A stretch of 64,000 nucleotides of DNA from Gordonia zhenghanii (GCF_021738965.1 NZ_JAKKOQ010000014.1:124001-188000), one strand, 5' to 3'. Counted from the stretch's first letter, positions 25,422-37,528 are shown. The notes: generated by a model not told the origin, from the letters alone. Translations and numbers: made by a program.

Positions 25422-26813
25422 TCAGTCCGAACGCAAGCGCCACGCGGCGATCGACTCACCCAAAGGGGTCGCCGGCGCCCGCATCCCCAGAATCTCGCGG
25501 CTGATCTCCGACCATGGCGCTGTGGCCTCCAGCCGACCCAGCAGCGCACACGTGGCCAATTCGTTGCGGCGGCCGAACCCGTGACCTTCCACCATCCGCT
25601 GGCGCCCCATGCGCCCGACGTATCGACCGCTGGGAGACACGGCTGCTGTGGCGGCTCGTCGTGCGGTAGCTCGGGTGATCGTCTGAGGGCCTGGATGCAG
25701 GTGCCAGCCGACGGATGCCAGTGCGTACTCGGCGAACTGCTCGGCATCGAGGCTGTCCGGGTCGACGATGAAGCCAGCGTCGCGCACCAATTGGTACGCG
25801 TGGCCGGTGTCGCCGCGGAGCAGCGCGGAGAACACATCCTGCTCGAACTTCAGCTCCCTGGCGTCGAGCGAGACGCACAGACCGAAATCGAGAAAGGCGA
25901 CTGTTTTATCGGGGAGGATCAGCACGTTCCCCGGATGCGGATCCGCAGAGAAGTCCCCGGTCCCATACATCTCACCGCAATAGAATCGGTAGATGGTCTC
26001 ACCGATCAGATCCCGGTCGGGTGCGTCCAACTCGCTGGCACCCTTGACGTCCATGCCATCGACGAACTCGCTGACGAGAACCTCGTCGGTACAGAACTCT
26101 TCGACCACGCCCGGTATCCGGAACGCCGGGTGCCCTTCGAAGCGCTCCGCGAAGCGCTGCTGATTCGCACACTCGGCGGCGAAGTCGAGTTCGGTTCGAA
26201 TCTGGCGGACGACCTCGTCGACTATCTCGTCGGGGTTCGCTGCTCGGATATGCGACCCGATCACTCGAGTCAAGAGACTGAGGTTCTTCAGGTCCGCGGC
26301 TACCATCCGGTCGATGTCCGGATACTTCACCTTGACCGCAACCTCGCGGCCGTCGCTCAGCCGCGCCCGATACACCTGCCCGATCGACGCGGCCGCGATC
26401 GGGCCTTCGAGATGCGCGATCTGTGAGAATCGCGCACCCAAAGACTTTTCCAGGACTCGCTTCATGGCGCGGTCGTTCCACGGCGGTGCCACGGAGAACA
26501 ACGGTTCCAGCCTCCGCGAGAATTCATCTCGCGTATCTCGGGTCGCCAGGCCCACATCGATCATCGCGATTACCTGACCCAGTTTGTGGGCCGCACCTCG
26601 CATCCCGCCGAGCACCGCCACCAGATCGTCGGCAAGCCTGAGCGCCGCTTGATCGCGGGCGGACGCCACTTCCTCCGAAGACTTGAACCGTGCAGTCGCC
26701 GACGTGGCCGCCACTCTCACTGCATGCTTGGCTGCGACGCCCCCCAACGAGGTTCCCCGCCGAAGCCGGCTGCGGCTCGACTCGTCATCCGCACTGACAT
26801 CCTTGTCTGTCAC
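25422..26813 (-). CDS. AarF/ABC1/UbiB family atypical kinase
   Basis: 463 residues from the GTG at 26813 (GGGGAG three bases upstream). ABC1 landmarks are present: KLGQ near residue 82, AAASIGQVYRARL near 150, VAVKVKYP near 168 with the ATP-contacting Lys, ADPHPGN near 300 and LDFG near 315. UbiB-like proteins support quinone or lipid metabolism; the substrate is unknown here. An open frame continues upstream through IS debris to 27326 but is not homologous. A decayed transposase ends 38 bp before the start, so the promoter may be recent. Confidence 0.88.
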   Translation of the reverse strand: MTDKDVSADDESSRSRLRRGTSLGGVAAKHAVRVAATSATARFKSSEEVASARDQAALRLADDLVAVLGGMRGAAHKLGQVIAMIDVGLATRDTRDEFSRRLEPLFSVAPPWNDRAMKRVLEKSLGARFSQIAHLEGPIAAASIGQVYRARLSDGREVAVKVKYPDIDRMVAADLKNLSLLTRVIGSHIRAANPDEIVDEVVRQIRTELDFAAECANQQRFAERFEGHPAFRIPGVVEEFCTDEVLVSEFVDGMDVKGASELDAPDRDLIGETIYRFYCGEMYGTGDFSADPHPGNVLILPDKTVAFLDFGLCVSLDARELKFEQDVFSALLRGDTGHAYQLVRDAGFIVDPDSLDAEQFAEYALASVGWHLHPGPQTITRATARRAATAAVSPSGRYVGRMGRQRMVEGHGFGRRNELATCALLGRLEATAPWSEISREILGMRAPATPLGESIAAWRLRSD

Positions 26814-26851
26814 CGTCTCCCCTGCCCCACGATTACGTGACAGCTGTGGTG

Positions 26852-27345
26852 TCAGGCCGCGAGGTCCACGGCCAGGTTCATGATCGTCTCGTATTCGATG
26901 GGGGTCAATCGGCCCTGCCTTCGACGTCGGTGATAGGTCTGCTCGATCCAGGTGATGACCGCAATCCGCGGCTCTTCTCAGGTTTCGCCAGCGCTTCCGA
27001 TCCAATGCGTTCTTCTGGAGCAGCGCGAAGAACGATTCCATCGCGGCATTATCGCCGGCGGCGCCGACCTGATCCATCGAGCCGACGAGGTGGTGATGGT
27101 TTAGTGCGTGCACAATTTCCGTGACCTGAACCGAGATCCTCTGTCCGAATGAACGATGCTGCCCGTGGCATCGCGACGCTGCGATATCGCGTTGTCCAGG
27201 GCGTTCACGGTGAGGCCCGATTTCACTCTGTCGTGATCGAGTAGCCCACGGTCCAGCCAGAGAGCACGTCCATGACGGCGCAGAGCTAGCGCTTGCCCTC
27301 CTCGGTCCAGTGCTGGATCCAGGCACCGTCGTGAGGGTGAGACGC
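26852..27345 (-). pseudogene. Shattered IS3-family transposase (OrfB, C-terminal part)
   Basis: Pieces of an IS3-type integrase domain are spread over the minus-strand frames in the correct order: AWIQHWTEEGKR then a stop (about 27310-27290), SGLTVNALDNAISQRRDA and IVHSDRGS, then NHHHLVGSMDQVGAAGDNAA with MESFFALLQK, and finally VITWIEQTYHRRRRQGRLTP to the natural stop at 26852. At least three frameshifts and one stop break it. The catalytic Asp and Glu are still visible. The N-terminal half and OrfA are missing. Confidence 0.85.
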
Positions 27346-27439
27346 CAGACCGGTTACCTGCTGTCGATGGTGCCGAGAGGAGCGTCGAGGAGTCGGTCCA
27401 CTGCTGATTCGCCAAGGCTGTCTCCGCTGATGAGCAACC

Positions 27440-27725
27440 GGTAGTTAAGGGTGCGCCGTAAATGAGGTCGATGACCACGTCGACGTCAGCCTGGTTCCCG
27501 CCCGGGGTCTCAAGTTGGTACTCGGCGATCAGGCGACGGGCGGTTGTGCGCCTGGTGTCGATAAAGCGCTCGCGCAACGCTTGTCCCAGTTCGTGGTCGA
27601 GTTGACTCGCGGCGACTAAGGCGACGAAGGGTCTGCGTGCTTCGGGTGCATTCATAAGCCGGGCGACGCGGTGCACTGACACCCAACTCTGGAAGATCTC
27701 GTCAACGGTGCCGCGCTCGAACGAC
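27440..27725 (-). pseudogene. C-terminal fragment of a TetR-family regulator
   Basis: In one frame the sequence reads ERGTVDEIFQSW, then RRPFVALVAASQLDHELGQA, RERFIDTRR and VDVVIDLIYGAP. This is the ligand domain of TetR proteins of the AcrR/TetR_C_11 type. The DNA-binding half is absent and the end runs into the transposase debris. Confidence 0.55.
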
Positions 27726-27766
27726 TTCGGGTGTCACTCGACTGGGAATCGAACCGCCGATGACCT

Positions 27767-27953
27767 GGCATCGCAGCCTCGCCTCCCCCACCGCAACGTC
27801 GCGTACCCAGTAGCCTTCTCGATGCGTCTTAGCAGCCTGCGCTGAGGCTGCTAAGACACATTGAACGTGCGGCAGGAGAGCTGACGCTGCGAGCCGAGAG
27901 GTAAGGCTGCGGCAGCACAACAGAAGAGGCCCTCGCGGCGAACCGCTGAGGAC
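27767..27953. repeat. 187-bp dispersed repeat, copy 2
   Basis: Gap-free match to 9001-9187, same orientation, about ten mismatches. The inverted repeat with arms GTCTTAGCAGCC / GGCTGCTAAGAC is at 27826-27857. The end nearest tRNA-Ala forms half of the terminator hairpin at 27923-27959. Confidence 0.85.
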
Positions 27954-27959
27954 CTCTTC
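27923..27959 (-). terminator. Probable terminator of the tRNA-Ile/tRNA-Ala transcript
   Basis: A long hairpin with arms GAAGAGG..CTC.GCGG and CCGC.GAGG.CCTCTTC, a four-base loop, one mismatch and one bulge, followed on the minus strand by TGTTGT. It lies 25 bp past the 3' end of tRNA-Ala. Confidence 0.65.
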
Positions 27960-27984
27960 CGATCTATCTTTCTTCTATCTCTTG

Positions 27985-28057
27985 TGGAGCCTAGGAGATT
28001 CGAACTCCTGACATCCGCCTTGCAAAGGCGGCGCTCTACCAACTGAGCTAAGGCCCC
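27985..28057 (-). tRNA. alaT: tRNA-Ala (TGC)
   Basis: 73 nt without CCA. The minus strand starts GGGGCCTTAGCTCAGTTGG; the anticodon loop reads TTTGCAA (anticodon TGC); the T-arm is AGGAGTTCGAATCTCCT. The acceptor stem pairs fully with one G-T, discriminator A. It follows tRNA-Ile at 32 bp, the ileT-alaT order found after gyrA in mycobacteria. Confidence 0.97.
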
Positions 28058-28089
28058 GGGTTCCCGACGAGTCGGGAGGGTGGTCGTGG

Positions 28090-28163
28090 TGGGCCTAGGA
28101 GGACTTGAACCTCCGACCTCTTCGTTATCAGCGAAGCGCTCTAACCGCCTGAGCTATAGGCCC
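28090..28163 (-). tRNA. ileT: tRNA-Ile (GAT)
   Basis: 74 nt without CCA. The minus strand starts GGGCCTATAGCTCAGGCGG; the anticodon loop is CTGATAA (anticodon GAT); the T-arm is GGAGGTTCAAGTCCTCC. The acceptor stem GGGCCTA/TAGGCCC is fully paired, discriminator A. A small perfect hairpin (TCCCGAC / GTCGGGA, 28062-28077) lies between the two tRNAs and may guide processing. Confidence 0.97.
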
Positions 28164-28221
28164 GTGAACCGAGATGGAACGTTACCCGACCAGATGCAAA
28201 CAAACAAAACGGGTGGTCAGC

Positions 28222-28363
28222 GGGGGTCTCGACTCCGCTCGACCGGCGGTCGTTGGGAGGTCTCGACCGGCGGTCCCTGCGAGGTCTCGACCGGGGTGCG
28301 GTACGTGGGTCTCGACTCCGCTCGACCGGCGGTGAGCTCGACCAGCGTAGAGCTCGACCGGCG
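28222..28363. repeat. Array of GGTCTCGAC...CTCGACC repeats upstream of tRNA-Ile
   Basis: The unit GGTCTCGACTCCGCTCGACC occurs complete at 28225-28244 and 28308-28327, with several half units (ctcgaccggcggt, ggtctcgaccgg) between. It fills the spacer between the DUF3566 gene and the tRNAs. The same unit appears near gyrA and inside recF. Confidence 0.8.
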
Positions 28364-28373
28364 TCAGGTGCCG

Positions 28374-29516
28374 TCAGTCGAGATCGGCGAGAGTCACCTC
28401 GAAGCCACCGACCATGTCCGCGCACACGTTGTAGATGTACGCGGAGATGGTCGCGATTCCCGTGATGAGGATCGCGCCGATGATGCCGAACACCGCCGAG
28501 AAGCCGAACACCATGCCGGTGCCGATCAGATCGCCCGTGCTCTGGCCCTCACCTTCGACGAGAGTGCCGAACGAGCTGTTGATCTGGTCCCACACACCCA
28601 TGCCACCGAGAACGCCGTACAGGACGGCCACGGCGATCATCCAGATGAAAAAGCCCACGATTGCCAGGACGCCGACCACCTTGAACACCGACCACGGGTC
28701 CACGCGACGGATCTGGACGGCGGCCCGCAACGGCACACCGACCCCCGACCGTGACGGAATCGTCAGACTCTGGGCCCGCGCCGCGGCCTTCGCCTCCCGT
28801 GATGCCTCCACGTGGTGGATCGCATCGAGATCGGGAAGCTCGTCCTTCTTGGCCAGGTCGTTCCGCGGGATGTTCCGCGTATCCGACTCGACGAACGGCT
28901 TCGACTCCGTCGGACCGCCCGGCTGAGCACCTGGCTGCGGGGGACTCGGCTGCTGGGGCCCGCCTGCGGATCCCGCGGCAGCGGCCAGCGCCGCGCTGCT
29001 CGACTGCGGACGGTTGCTGGCGGGTACCGATCCCTGATTACTCGGCCGCGCCGGACCCGGTTGGGGGCCCGGCTGATTCGGACTCGGCTGACTCGGACCT
29101 GGCTTGTTCGGGCCTGGCTTGCTCTGGCTCGGCTGGTTCTTACCGGGCTCACCTTGAGCGGGCTGACTCTGACTCACCGGATTCGGACCTGACGAGCCGG
29201 CTCCGGAACCCCCAGCGCCCTGCCCAGCCGAGCCCGGCCCAGCCGAACCCTGCCCAGCCGAGGGCGGGGCCGGCGGCGCAGATGGCGTCGGTGCAGACGA
29301 CGACGCCGGACCGTTGTTGGCCGACGCAGACGGTGTACTCGATACGACTCCGCGAGGCGCCGGACCGGCAGCAGGCCTGCTGCCGGTGTCGACGCCTGCA
29401 GCCTTGGCGATCTCGCCTGCCGTCTTACCGGTCGACGAAGTCTTCTCGCCGCGCTTCCACGGCGGAACGACCTGGCCGCGTTCGACGTTCTGGTCGTCAG
29501 GTGTGCTCACAAGCAA
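28374..29516 (-). CDS. DUF3566 membrane protein (Rv0007 homologue)
   Basis: 380 residues. Residues ~60-215 are a low-complexity Pro/Gly/Ser/Gln/Asn region with short imperfect repeats (GSAGQG, SQPSPNQPGP). The last ~115 residues form the DUF3566 domain with two hydrophobic segments at ~292-315 and ~345-368. The gene following gyrA is DUF3566 in mycobacteria and corynebacteria, so order and domain agree. It probably acts at the membrane during growth or division, but the function is not established. Confidence 0.88.
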   Translation of the reverse strand: MLVSTPDDQNVERGQVVPPWKRGEKTSSTGKTAGEIAKAAGVDTGSRPAAGPAPRGVVSSTPSASANNGPASSSAPTPSAPPAPPSAGQGSAGPGSAGQGAGGSGAGSSGPNPVSQSQPAQGEPGKNQPSQSKPGPNKPGPSQPSPNQPGPQPGPARPSNQGSVPASNRPQSSSAALAAAAGSAGGPQQPSPPQPGAQPGGPTESKPFVESDTRNIPRNDLAKKDELPDLDAIHHVEASREAKAAARAQSLTIPSRSGVGVPLRAAVQIRRVDPWSVFKVVGVLAIVGFFIWMIAVAVLYGVLGGMGVWDQINSSFGTLVEGEGQSTGDLIGTGMVFGFSAVFGIIGAILITGIATISAYIYNVCADMVGGFEVTLADLD

Positions 29517-29563
29517 ATCCTCACTGGACGGGTGATGACACCCACCCTAAACGCTGTCGGCCG

Positions 29564-32065
29564 TCATTCTTCGTCTGCCGCGCCCTCTTCGGGCTCATCG
29601 GCGTTGCGTGCGATCGCCAACAGGCTGTCTCCGTCCGACAGGTTCATCAGGCGAACACCCTTCGTCTGACGTCCCGCCTTGCGGACCTGCTTGGCGAGCG
29701 TGCGGATAACACCGCCGCTCGACGTGATCGCGTACACCTCGGAGTCCAGATCGACGATGATCGCACCGACCAGGTCGCCGCGCTTCGGATCGTGCTGAAT
29801 GGTCAGCACGCCCTTGCCGCCGCGGCCCTGTGCCGTGTACTCGTCGATCTCCGTGCGCTTGGCGTAGCCGCCCGACGTGGCGACGAGCAGGAACGTGTCC
29901 GGCTGGACGACGCTGAGGGAGAGCAGTTGGTCCTCGTTGTTGAACCGCATGCCCTGCACACCCGACGTCTGCCTGCCCATCGGACGCAACGTCTCGTCGT
30001 CAGCGGTGAAGCGGATCGACTGCCCCTTCTTGGACACGAGAAGCAGATCGTCGTCACCGCTGCACAGCTGTGCACCGACCAGTTCGTCCTCGCCGCGCAG
30101 GTTGATCGCTGCGATGCCGCCAGAGCGGTTCGAGTCGAACGCGTCCAGACGCGACTTCTTGACCAGACCGTTGCGGGTGGCGAGCACTAGGTACGACGCG
30201 TCGTTGTACCCGGAGATCCGGATGACCTGTGCGATCTTCTCCTCCGGCTGGAACGCCATCAGGTTCGCGACGTGCTGTCCGCGCGCGGTCCGGTTCGCCT
30301 CGGGCAGCTCGTAAGCCTTCGCACGGTAGACGCGGCCCTTGGTCGTGAAGAACAACAGCCAGTCGTGCGTGCTGGACACGAAGAAGTGCGCGACGATGTC
30401 GTCCTGCTTGAGACCGGCGCCCTGCACGCCCTTGCCGCCGCGCTTCTGGCTGCGGTAGAGGTCGGTGCGGGTCCGCTTGGCGTAGCCGGTCTCGGTGATC
30501 GTCACGACGACGTCTTCGCGGGCGATCAGATCCTCGTCCGCCACGTCGCCTTCGGCCGCGATGATCTTGGTGCGGCGATCGTCGCCGTACTTCTCGACGA
30601 CCTCCTTGAGCTCGTCCCGGACGATCGCGCGCTGACGTTCCGGACGCTCCAGAATGTCCTTCAGGTCCGCGATCTCGCGCTCGATCTCTTCGAGTTCGTC
30701 GACGATCTTCTGACGTTCCAGCGCCGACAGACGACGCAGCTGCATCGCCAGGATCGCGTCGGCCTGCAATTCGTCGATGTCGAGCAGATCCATCAACCCG
30801 GTGCGGGCGGCGTCGGTGTTGGCCGACGCGCGAATCAATGCGATCACCTCGTCGAGGGCGTCGAGCGCCTTGACCAGGCCGCGCAGGATGTGAGCGCGCT
30901 CCTCCGCCTTACGCAGCCGGTACCGGGTACGACGCACGATGACGTCGATCTGGTGGGCGACGTAGTAGCGGATCATCTGATCCAGGCGCAGCGTGCGGGG
31001 CACGCCGTCGACGATCGACAGCATGTTGACGCCGAAGTTTGTCTGCAACTGGCTGTGCTTGTACAGGTTGTTCAGCACCACCTTCGCGACCGCGTCACGA
31101 CGGAGGGTGACGACGATGCGCAGACCGGCGCGGTCGGACGACTCGTCGTCGATCTTGCTGATGCCCTTGAGCCGACCGTCGTTGACCTGCTCGGCGATCG
31201 AGCCGATCAGGTTGTCCGGGTTCACCTGGAACGGGAGCTGGGTCACCACCAGGGTGGTGGTCCCCTTGTTCTCCTCGATGTCGACGACGCTGCGCATGCG
31301 GATGCTTCCGCGGCCCGTCGTGTAGGCGTCCTTGATGCCCTGGGTGCCGACGATGAGCGAGGCCGTCGGAAAGTCGGGTCCCTTGACGCACTCCATGCAC
31401 GCGTCGAGCAACTGCTCCTCGTCCGCTTCCGGGTGCTCGAGCGCCCAGAACACCGCGTCGGCCACTTCGCGCAGGTTGTGCGGCGGAATGTTCGTGGCCA
31501 TACCGACCGCGATACCGCCCGAACCGTTGATCAGCAGGTTCGGGACACGCGACGGAAGAACCGTCGGCTCCGAGGTCTTGCCGTCGTAGTTCGGAATGAA
31601 GTCGACGGTCTCCTCGGTGATGTCGCGGAGCATCTCCATCGCCAGCGGCGTGAGTCGAGCCTCCGTGTAACGCATCGCGGCCGCGCCGTCGTTGCCTCGA
31701 GAACCGAAGTTGCCCTGACCGTCGATCAGCGGGTAGCGCATCGACCACGGCTGCGCGAGGCGGACCAGCGCGTCGTAGATCGAGCTGTCGCCGTGCGGGT
31801 GGTAATTACCCATCGTCTCCGAGACGGGGCGCGCCGACTTCACGTATCCGCGCTCCGGCCGGAAGCCTGCGTCGAACGACGCGTACAGAAGACGACGGTG
31901 CACTGGCTTCAGTCCGTCGCGCACCTCTGGGAGGGCACGGCCGACGATGACGCTCATGGCGTAGTCGATGTAGGAGTTCTGCATCTCCTGGCCGAGGTCG
32001 ACCGGATCGATGCGGTCACCGGTGCCGTCGCTGTTCAGCGGTGACAGGTCGGATTCGTCGCTCAT
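29564..32065 (-). CDS. gyrA: DNA gyrase subunit A
   Basis: 833 residues, the usual length. The breakage-reunion domain holds the catalytic Tyr at 133 ([10 protein letters not shown]). The quinolone region reads [13 protein letters not shown] at 90-102, with Ser at 94 and Asp at 98. The C-terminal beta-pinwheel includes the GyrA box QRGGKGVQG near 545. It introduces negative supercoils with GyrB. The gyrB-gyrA spacer (188 bp) is filled by repeats rather than a visible promoter. Confidence 0.98.
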   Translation of the reverse strand: MSDESDLSPLNSDGTGDRIDPVDLGQEMQNSYIDYAMSVIVGRALPEVRDGLKPVHRRLLYASFDAGFRPERGYVKSARPVSETMGNYHPHGDSSIYDALVRLAQPWSMRYPLIDGQGNFGSRGNDGAAAMRYTEARLTPLAMEMLRDITEETVDFIPNYDGKTSEPTVLPSRVPNLLINGSGGIAVGMATNIPPHNLREVADAVFWALEHPEADEEQLLDACMECVKGPDFPTASLIVGTQGIKDAYTTGRGSIRMRSVVDIEENKGTTTLVVTQLPFQVNPDNLIGSIAEQVNDGRLKGISKIDDESSDRAGLRIVVTLRRDAVAKVVLNNLYKHSQLQTNFGVNMLSIVDGVPRTLRLDQMIRYYVAHQIDVIVRRTRYRLRKAEERAHILRGLVKALDALDEVIALIRASANTDAARTGLMDLLDIDELQADAILAMQLRRLSALERQKIVDELEEIEREIADLKDILERPERQRAIVRDELKEVVEKYGDDRRTKIIAAEGDVADEDLIAREDVVVTITETGYAKRTRTDLYRSQKRGGKGVQGAGLKQDDIVAHFFVSSTHDWLLFFTTKGRVYRAKAYELPEANRTARGQHVANLMAFQPEEKIAQVIRISGYNDASYLVLATRNGLVKKSRLDAFDSNRSGGIAAINLRGEDELVGAQLCSGDDDLLLVSKKGQSIRFTADDETLRPMGRQTSGVQGMRFNNEDQLLSLSVVQPDTFLLVATSGGYAKRTEIDEYTAQGRGGKGVLTIQHDPKRGDLVGAIIVDLDSEVYAITSSGGVIRTLAKQVRKAGRQTKGVRLMNLSDGDSLLAIARNADEPEEGAADEE

Positions 32066-32082
32066 TGCATCACTTTCTTATA

Positions 32083-32215
32083 GGGTCTCGACTCCGCTCG
32101 ACCACCAACACAGGGCTCGACCAACTACCAGGTCTCGACCAACTACCAGGTCTCGACGAGCACTGGGCTCGACCGGTTGTGACGTCTCGACCAGCACGTC
32201 GGCTCGACCAGTATG
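32083..32215. repeat. Repeat array in the gyrB-gyrA spacer
   Basis: A complete GGTCTCGACTCCGCTCGACC unit at 32084-32103, then five or six half units (ggctcgacca, ggtctcgacca), including two copies of aactaccaggtctcga. Nothing else is recognisable in this spacer. Confidence 0.8.
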
Positions 32216-32253
32216 AGGCGGTCAGGGTCTGTCGGAGAGTTCAGTCGGTCGGC

Positions 32254-34326
<2,073 letters not shown>

Positions 34327-34345
34327 CTAGAGGGCAGGTGCCTCC

Positions 34346-34351
34346 AGTGTA
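34346..34351 (-). promoter_or_regulatory. Candidate -10 element for gyrB
   Basis: The minus strand reads TACACT about 40 bp before the gyrB GTG. No convincing -35 hexamer is visible. The spacer from 34327 to 34502 contains nothing else recognisable. Confidence 0.3.
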
Positions 34352-34502
34352 CTGCCTCAACCGAACTAGACGACGGCACGCCACGGCCTAACGTCCCCAC
34401 AGCGCGATTTTTTTGGATTCTCTCGTCTCCGTTGGTCTTGACGACCGATTAATCGCGCTCACGCGCAAAATGACGCCGAGACGCCTGCACGTCCGGCGGG
34501 GC

Positions 34503-35051
34503 TTACCCGTAGGTGTCGCGCGGACCGCGGCCAGACACGTGCCGGGGACCCTTGCGCCACGACGGAGCCTGCGGACCGAAGATGCGCATACTGGTCACCA
34601 CGTTGTGGCCGACCGCCTTGGCGATCTTCCCCAGAATCTGTCCCTGCATGTAGCGCAGTTGGGTGGCCCACGCCGTCGATTCGGCCCGAATGTAGAGGAC
34701 GCCCTCGTTGAGCTTCTCCGGTTCGGCGTGTGCCGCGATGTCGTCCCCGACTATCGACGGCCACAGCGCGAACAACGCCCCCTCGGAGATCTTCGGCTCC
34801 CAGCCGTGATCCTTGGCCAGTCGACCCGTCAACTTTCCCAACGGCTGCGGGTCTCGCGGATCGGGTCCAGCGCCTGACCAGGAACGACGCGACCGATCGC
34901 CACCGCGACGACGCGACCGAATGGGTGCGGACCGGCCCATCCCGACCGACTTCCCCGCCGCTCGCGCTTCGGCCCGTGCCTGCTCCAGAGCCTTACGCGC
35001 CATCTCGTACCCGCTGCGCCCGGCAAGCGGATCCGGTGTCTCGTCAGTCAT
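34503..35051 (-). CDS. dciA: DciA family protein (DUF721, replicative helicase loader)
   Basis: 182 residues from the ATG at 35051, overlapping the recF stop by eight bases. A basic, disordered region at ~20-85 is followed by the DUF721 domain ([16 protein letters not shown] start, [39 protein letters not shown]). Homologue of Rv0004. DciA proteins load the replicative helicase DnaB where DnaC is absent; the place beside recF and gyrB fits. Confidence 0.88.
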   Translation of the reverse strand: MTDETPDPLAGRSGYEMARKALEQARAEARAAGKSVGMGRSAPIRSRRRGGDRSRRSWSGAGPDPRDPQPLGKLTGRLAKDHGWEPKISEGALFALWPSIVGDDIAAHAEPEKLNEGVLYIRAESTAWATQLRYMQGQILGKIAKAVGHNVVTSMRIFGPQAPSWRKGPRHVSGRGPRDTYG

Positions 35052-36312
35052 CGCTCTCATCCCCCATCGGCTGGTCGAGCGCACTTTCCCGTTGGTCGAG
35101 CCCACTTTCCCGTTGGTCGAACGGGGTCGAGACCCCGGAGACCGCCTCGTCCCCCACCACCAGCGATCGCCGCGGACCGTCGTCCTCGGCCACACCGATC
35201 GAGATACGACGTCCGCCGACGCAGGCCGGGATGTCGTCGGCGACGGCGGCCGTCACCAACAGTTGCTCGGCGCCTTCGGTGAACGCGGCGAGCTTCTCCC
35301 GACGTCGTACGTCGAGTTCAGCGAAGACGTCGTCGAGCATGATCACCGGATCGACGCCGTCGGCGCGCAGGAGGTCCACGCTGGCCAGGCGCAGAGACAG
35401 CGCGAACGACCACGACTCCCCGTGACTGGCGAATCCTTTCGCCGGCTCGTCGCCGAGGACGAGTTCGAGGTCGTCGCGGTGTGGGCCGACGAGGCTCACA
35501 CCCCGATCGATCTCCTTGTCACGTAGTTCGACGAGCCGCGCAGCGAGGACGCCGCGGATGTCGTCGATCGATGCGTCGCCGCCCTCGGATACGTCCACGT
35601 CCGGACCGGCCGCCGAACGGTAGGCGATAGTCGCCAGCCTCGAATGCGGTGCGATCGACGCGTACGCCACGCTGACCAGCGGCGCGAGTTGTCGGACGAT
35701 CGCCAGGCGTGCGGCTGTGACCTGGGCGCCGAAGTCAGCGAGTTGAGAGTCCCAGACATCCAGTGTGTTGATGACGGAATCGGTCTCACCTCGTCGCATC
35801 GCGGCGCCCGCCGTCTTGAGGAGCGCCGACCGCTGCCGCAGAACACGGTCGTAATCGGCTTTCGCGCCTGCTGCCATCGGCCGCGTCTGAGCGACGAGTT
35901 CGTCGACGAACCGTCGACGTTCGCTCGGGTCCCCGCGAACCAACGCGAGGTCCTCCGGAGCGAACAGGACGGCCCGAAGAATGCCGAGTACTTCACGGGT
36001 ACGCCGCACCGGTCGGGTGTTGATCGCCGCCTTGTTCGCCCCCGACGCCGCTATCGCCAGATCGACGGTAAGCTCGCGACCGTCGTTCTCCACTGTGGCC
36101 GAGACTTTCGCGACGTCGGCCCCCGACCGCACGAGAGGTGCGTCCGTCGACACGCGATGTGAGCGCAGCGTCGCGACGTAGAACAACGACTCGAGCAGAT
36201 TCGTCTTACCGAAGCCGTTGCGGCCCACGAAGATCGTCGTCTCCGGAGCCAGCGTGAACTCTGCGCTCGGCCAGGAGCGGTAGTCGCGCAGCGTCAGATC
36301 TCGAACGAACAC
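35044..36312 (-). CDS. recF: DNA replication and repair protein RecF
   Basis: 422 residues. Walker [10 protein letters not shown] at 30-38, ABC signature [11 protein letters not shown] near 325, Walker [14 protein letters not shown] near 340: an SMC-like ATPase that helps RecA loading at gaps. The last ~20 residues (LDQRES-type heptads) are not family sequence; they are encoded by a copy of the dispersed repeat at 35079-35134. The stop overlaps dciA. Confidence 0.95.
   Translation of the reverse strand: MFVRDLTLRDYRSWPSAEFTLAPETTIFVGRNGFGKTNLLESLFYVATLRSHRVSTDAPLVRSGADVAKVSATVENDGRELTVDLAIAASGANKAAINTRPVRRTREVLGILRAVLFAPEDLALVRGDPSERRRFVDELVAQTRPMAAGAKADYDRVLRQRSALLKTAGAAMRRGETDSVINTLDVWDSQLADFGAQVTAARLAIVRQLAPLVSVAYASIAPHSRLATIAYRSAAGPDVDVSEGGDASIDDIRGVLAARLVELRDKEIDRGVSLVGPHRDDLELVLGDEPAKGFASHGESWSFALSLRLASVDLLRADGVDPVIMLDDVFAELDVRRREKLAAFTEGAEQLLVTAAVADDIPACVGGRRISIGVAEDDGPRRSLVVGDEAVSGVSTPFDQRESGLDQRESALDQPMGDESDD
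35079..35134. repeat. Dispersed repeat inside the recF 3' end
   Basis: 35115-35134 is the reverse complement of the GGTCTCGAC..CTCGACC unit with three differences. Next to it, CACTTTCCCGTTGGTCGA occurs twice, at 35082 and 35103, exactly 21 bp apart, so each copy adds seven in-frame codons (LDQRESG-like). Confidence 0.8.
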
Positions 36313-36325
36313 TTCTCGTCGCTGA

Positions 36326-37528
36326 TCAGCCCGGCAGACGCACAGGCATCAGCAGGTAGCTGAACTCACTGTCGGGAGCGGGGTACAGGCCTGCCTCGTC
36401 GGCTGCGGGCTCGTTGCCGGACGCCGGCCGAAGCACCGCGGGACGGATCGCGGCACGCCGCTGACCGCTGCCGTCGGGCTCAGGGTTCGTGAATCCGAAT
36501 TCGACTGTCTCAGAACCGATTGCAGCCAGACCGTCGAGGAGGTAGGTCGGGTTGAACGCGATGATGATCGGCTCACCGTAGAAGGCGACCGAAAGCTCTT
36601 CCTCGGCCTTACCGGCCTCGTCGCCGCCTGCGGTGAGCATCACCGAGTCGCGACTGAAGTCGAGTCGGACCTGGGCGCCGCGCTCGGCCACGAGGGCGAC
36701 ACGCTTGATCGCCTCGATCAGCGGAGCACTGTCGATCGACGCCACCGACGTGTGTCCGGCAGGAAACAGCTGACGGAACTTCGGGAACTCGGCGTCGAGC
36801 AGTCGCGTGGTGGTCTTCTTCGCGTTGTTCGTGATGCCGAGGATGCCGTCCGAACCGATGGCGTGCGCCGATCCGAATGCCAGGTCGACGCTGCCGGTGC
36901 CGTCTGAGCCAGCCGACTTCGCGGCTTCGGACAACGTCTTGGCCGGCACGAGGGCGGCGCCCGAAGTGCCTGCCTCGGACGGATTCCACTGCAGTTCACG
37001 CACGGCGAGACGGAAACGGTCGGTGGCCGCGAGGACCACTTTGTCGCCTTCGATCTCGACGCGGACGCCAGTCAGCATGGGCAGGGTGTCGTCGCGGCCC
37101 GCGGCGACAGCGACCTGCGAGACCGCCTGGGAGAAAAGATCTGCGGGGACACTGCCGGTGGTCTGCGGGACGTCCGGCAGGTCCGGGTAGTCCTCGACCG
37201 GCATCGTGGGCAGCGAGAACCGTGAGCTGCCGCAGGCGATCGCGATCCGGCTGCCGTCGATGCTCACATCGACGGGCTTGTGCGGAAGTGCCTTGGTGAT
37301 GTCAGCGAGCAGACGGCCCGAGACCAGCACTGTTCCGTCCTCGGAGACCTCGGCGGAGATCGTCTGCGTCGCCGAGACCTCGTAGTCGAAACCGGAGACC
37401 TGGAGACCGTGGTCCCCCGCGGTCAGTACGACACATCCGAGCACGGGTACCGGCGGACGCGACGGCAGGCTCCTGGCAACCCATGCGACGGCATCGGCGA
37501 ACTCGTCACGCACGACACGGAACTTCAT
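36326..37528 (-). CDS. dnaN: DNA polymerase III beta sliding clamp
   Basis: 400 residues in three clamp domains. N-terminal [25 protein letters not shown] start, [13 protein letters not shown] near 72, a central [10 protein letters not shown] near 225, and a C-terminal PVRLPG ending as in actinobacterial clamps. Thirteen bp upstream of recF, so probably co-transcribed with it. Follows oriC directly, as in mycobacteria. Confidence 0.97.
   Translation of the reverse strand: MKFRVVRDEFADAVAWVARSLPSRPPVPVLGCVVLTAGDHGLQVSGFDYEVSATQTISAEVSEDGTVLVSGRLLADITKALPHKPVDVSIDGSRIAIACGSSRFSLPTMPVEDYPDLPDVPQTTGSVPADLFSQAVSQVAVAAGRDDTLPMLTGVRVEIEGDKVVLAATDRFRLAVRELQWNPSEAGTSGAALVPAKTLSEAAKSAGSDGTGSVDLAFGSAHAIGSDGILGITNNAKKTTTRLLDAEFPKFRQLFPAGHTSVASIDSAPLIEAIKRVALVAERGAQVRLDFSRDSVMLTAGGDEAGKAEEELSVAFYGEPIIIAFNPTYLLDGLAAIGSETVEFGFTNPEPDGSGQRRAAIRPAVLRPASGNEPAADEAGLYPAPDSEFSYLLMPVRLPG

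Noticed and set aside
27327..27335. N-terminal extension of the aarF frame up to 27326
   Set aside because: The extra ~170 residues are translated IS3 debris; the kinase family begins near the GTG at 26813.
27738..27766. tRNA-like T-loop (GGTTCGATTCC on the minus strand) beside repeat copy 2
   Set aside because: The flanking bases do not form a T-stem, and no acceptor, D or anticodon arm can be found.
28222..28363. CRISPR array
   Set aside because: Units are irregularly spaced, partly half-units, with no unique spacers of constant length and no cas genes nearby.
30272..32044. 590-codon open frame antisense to gyrA
   Set aside because: It mirrors the third codon positions of gyrA in a high-GC genome, is Arg/Asp/His/Val-rich with no domain, and gyrA is certain.
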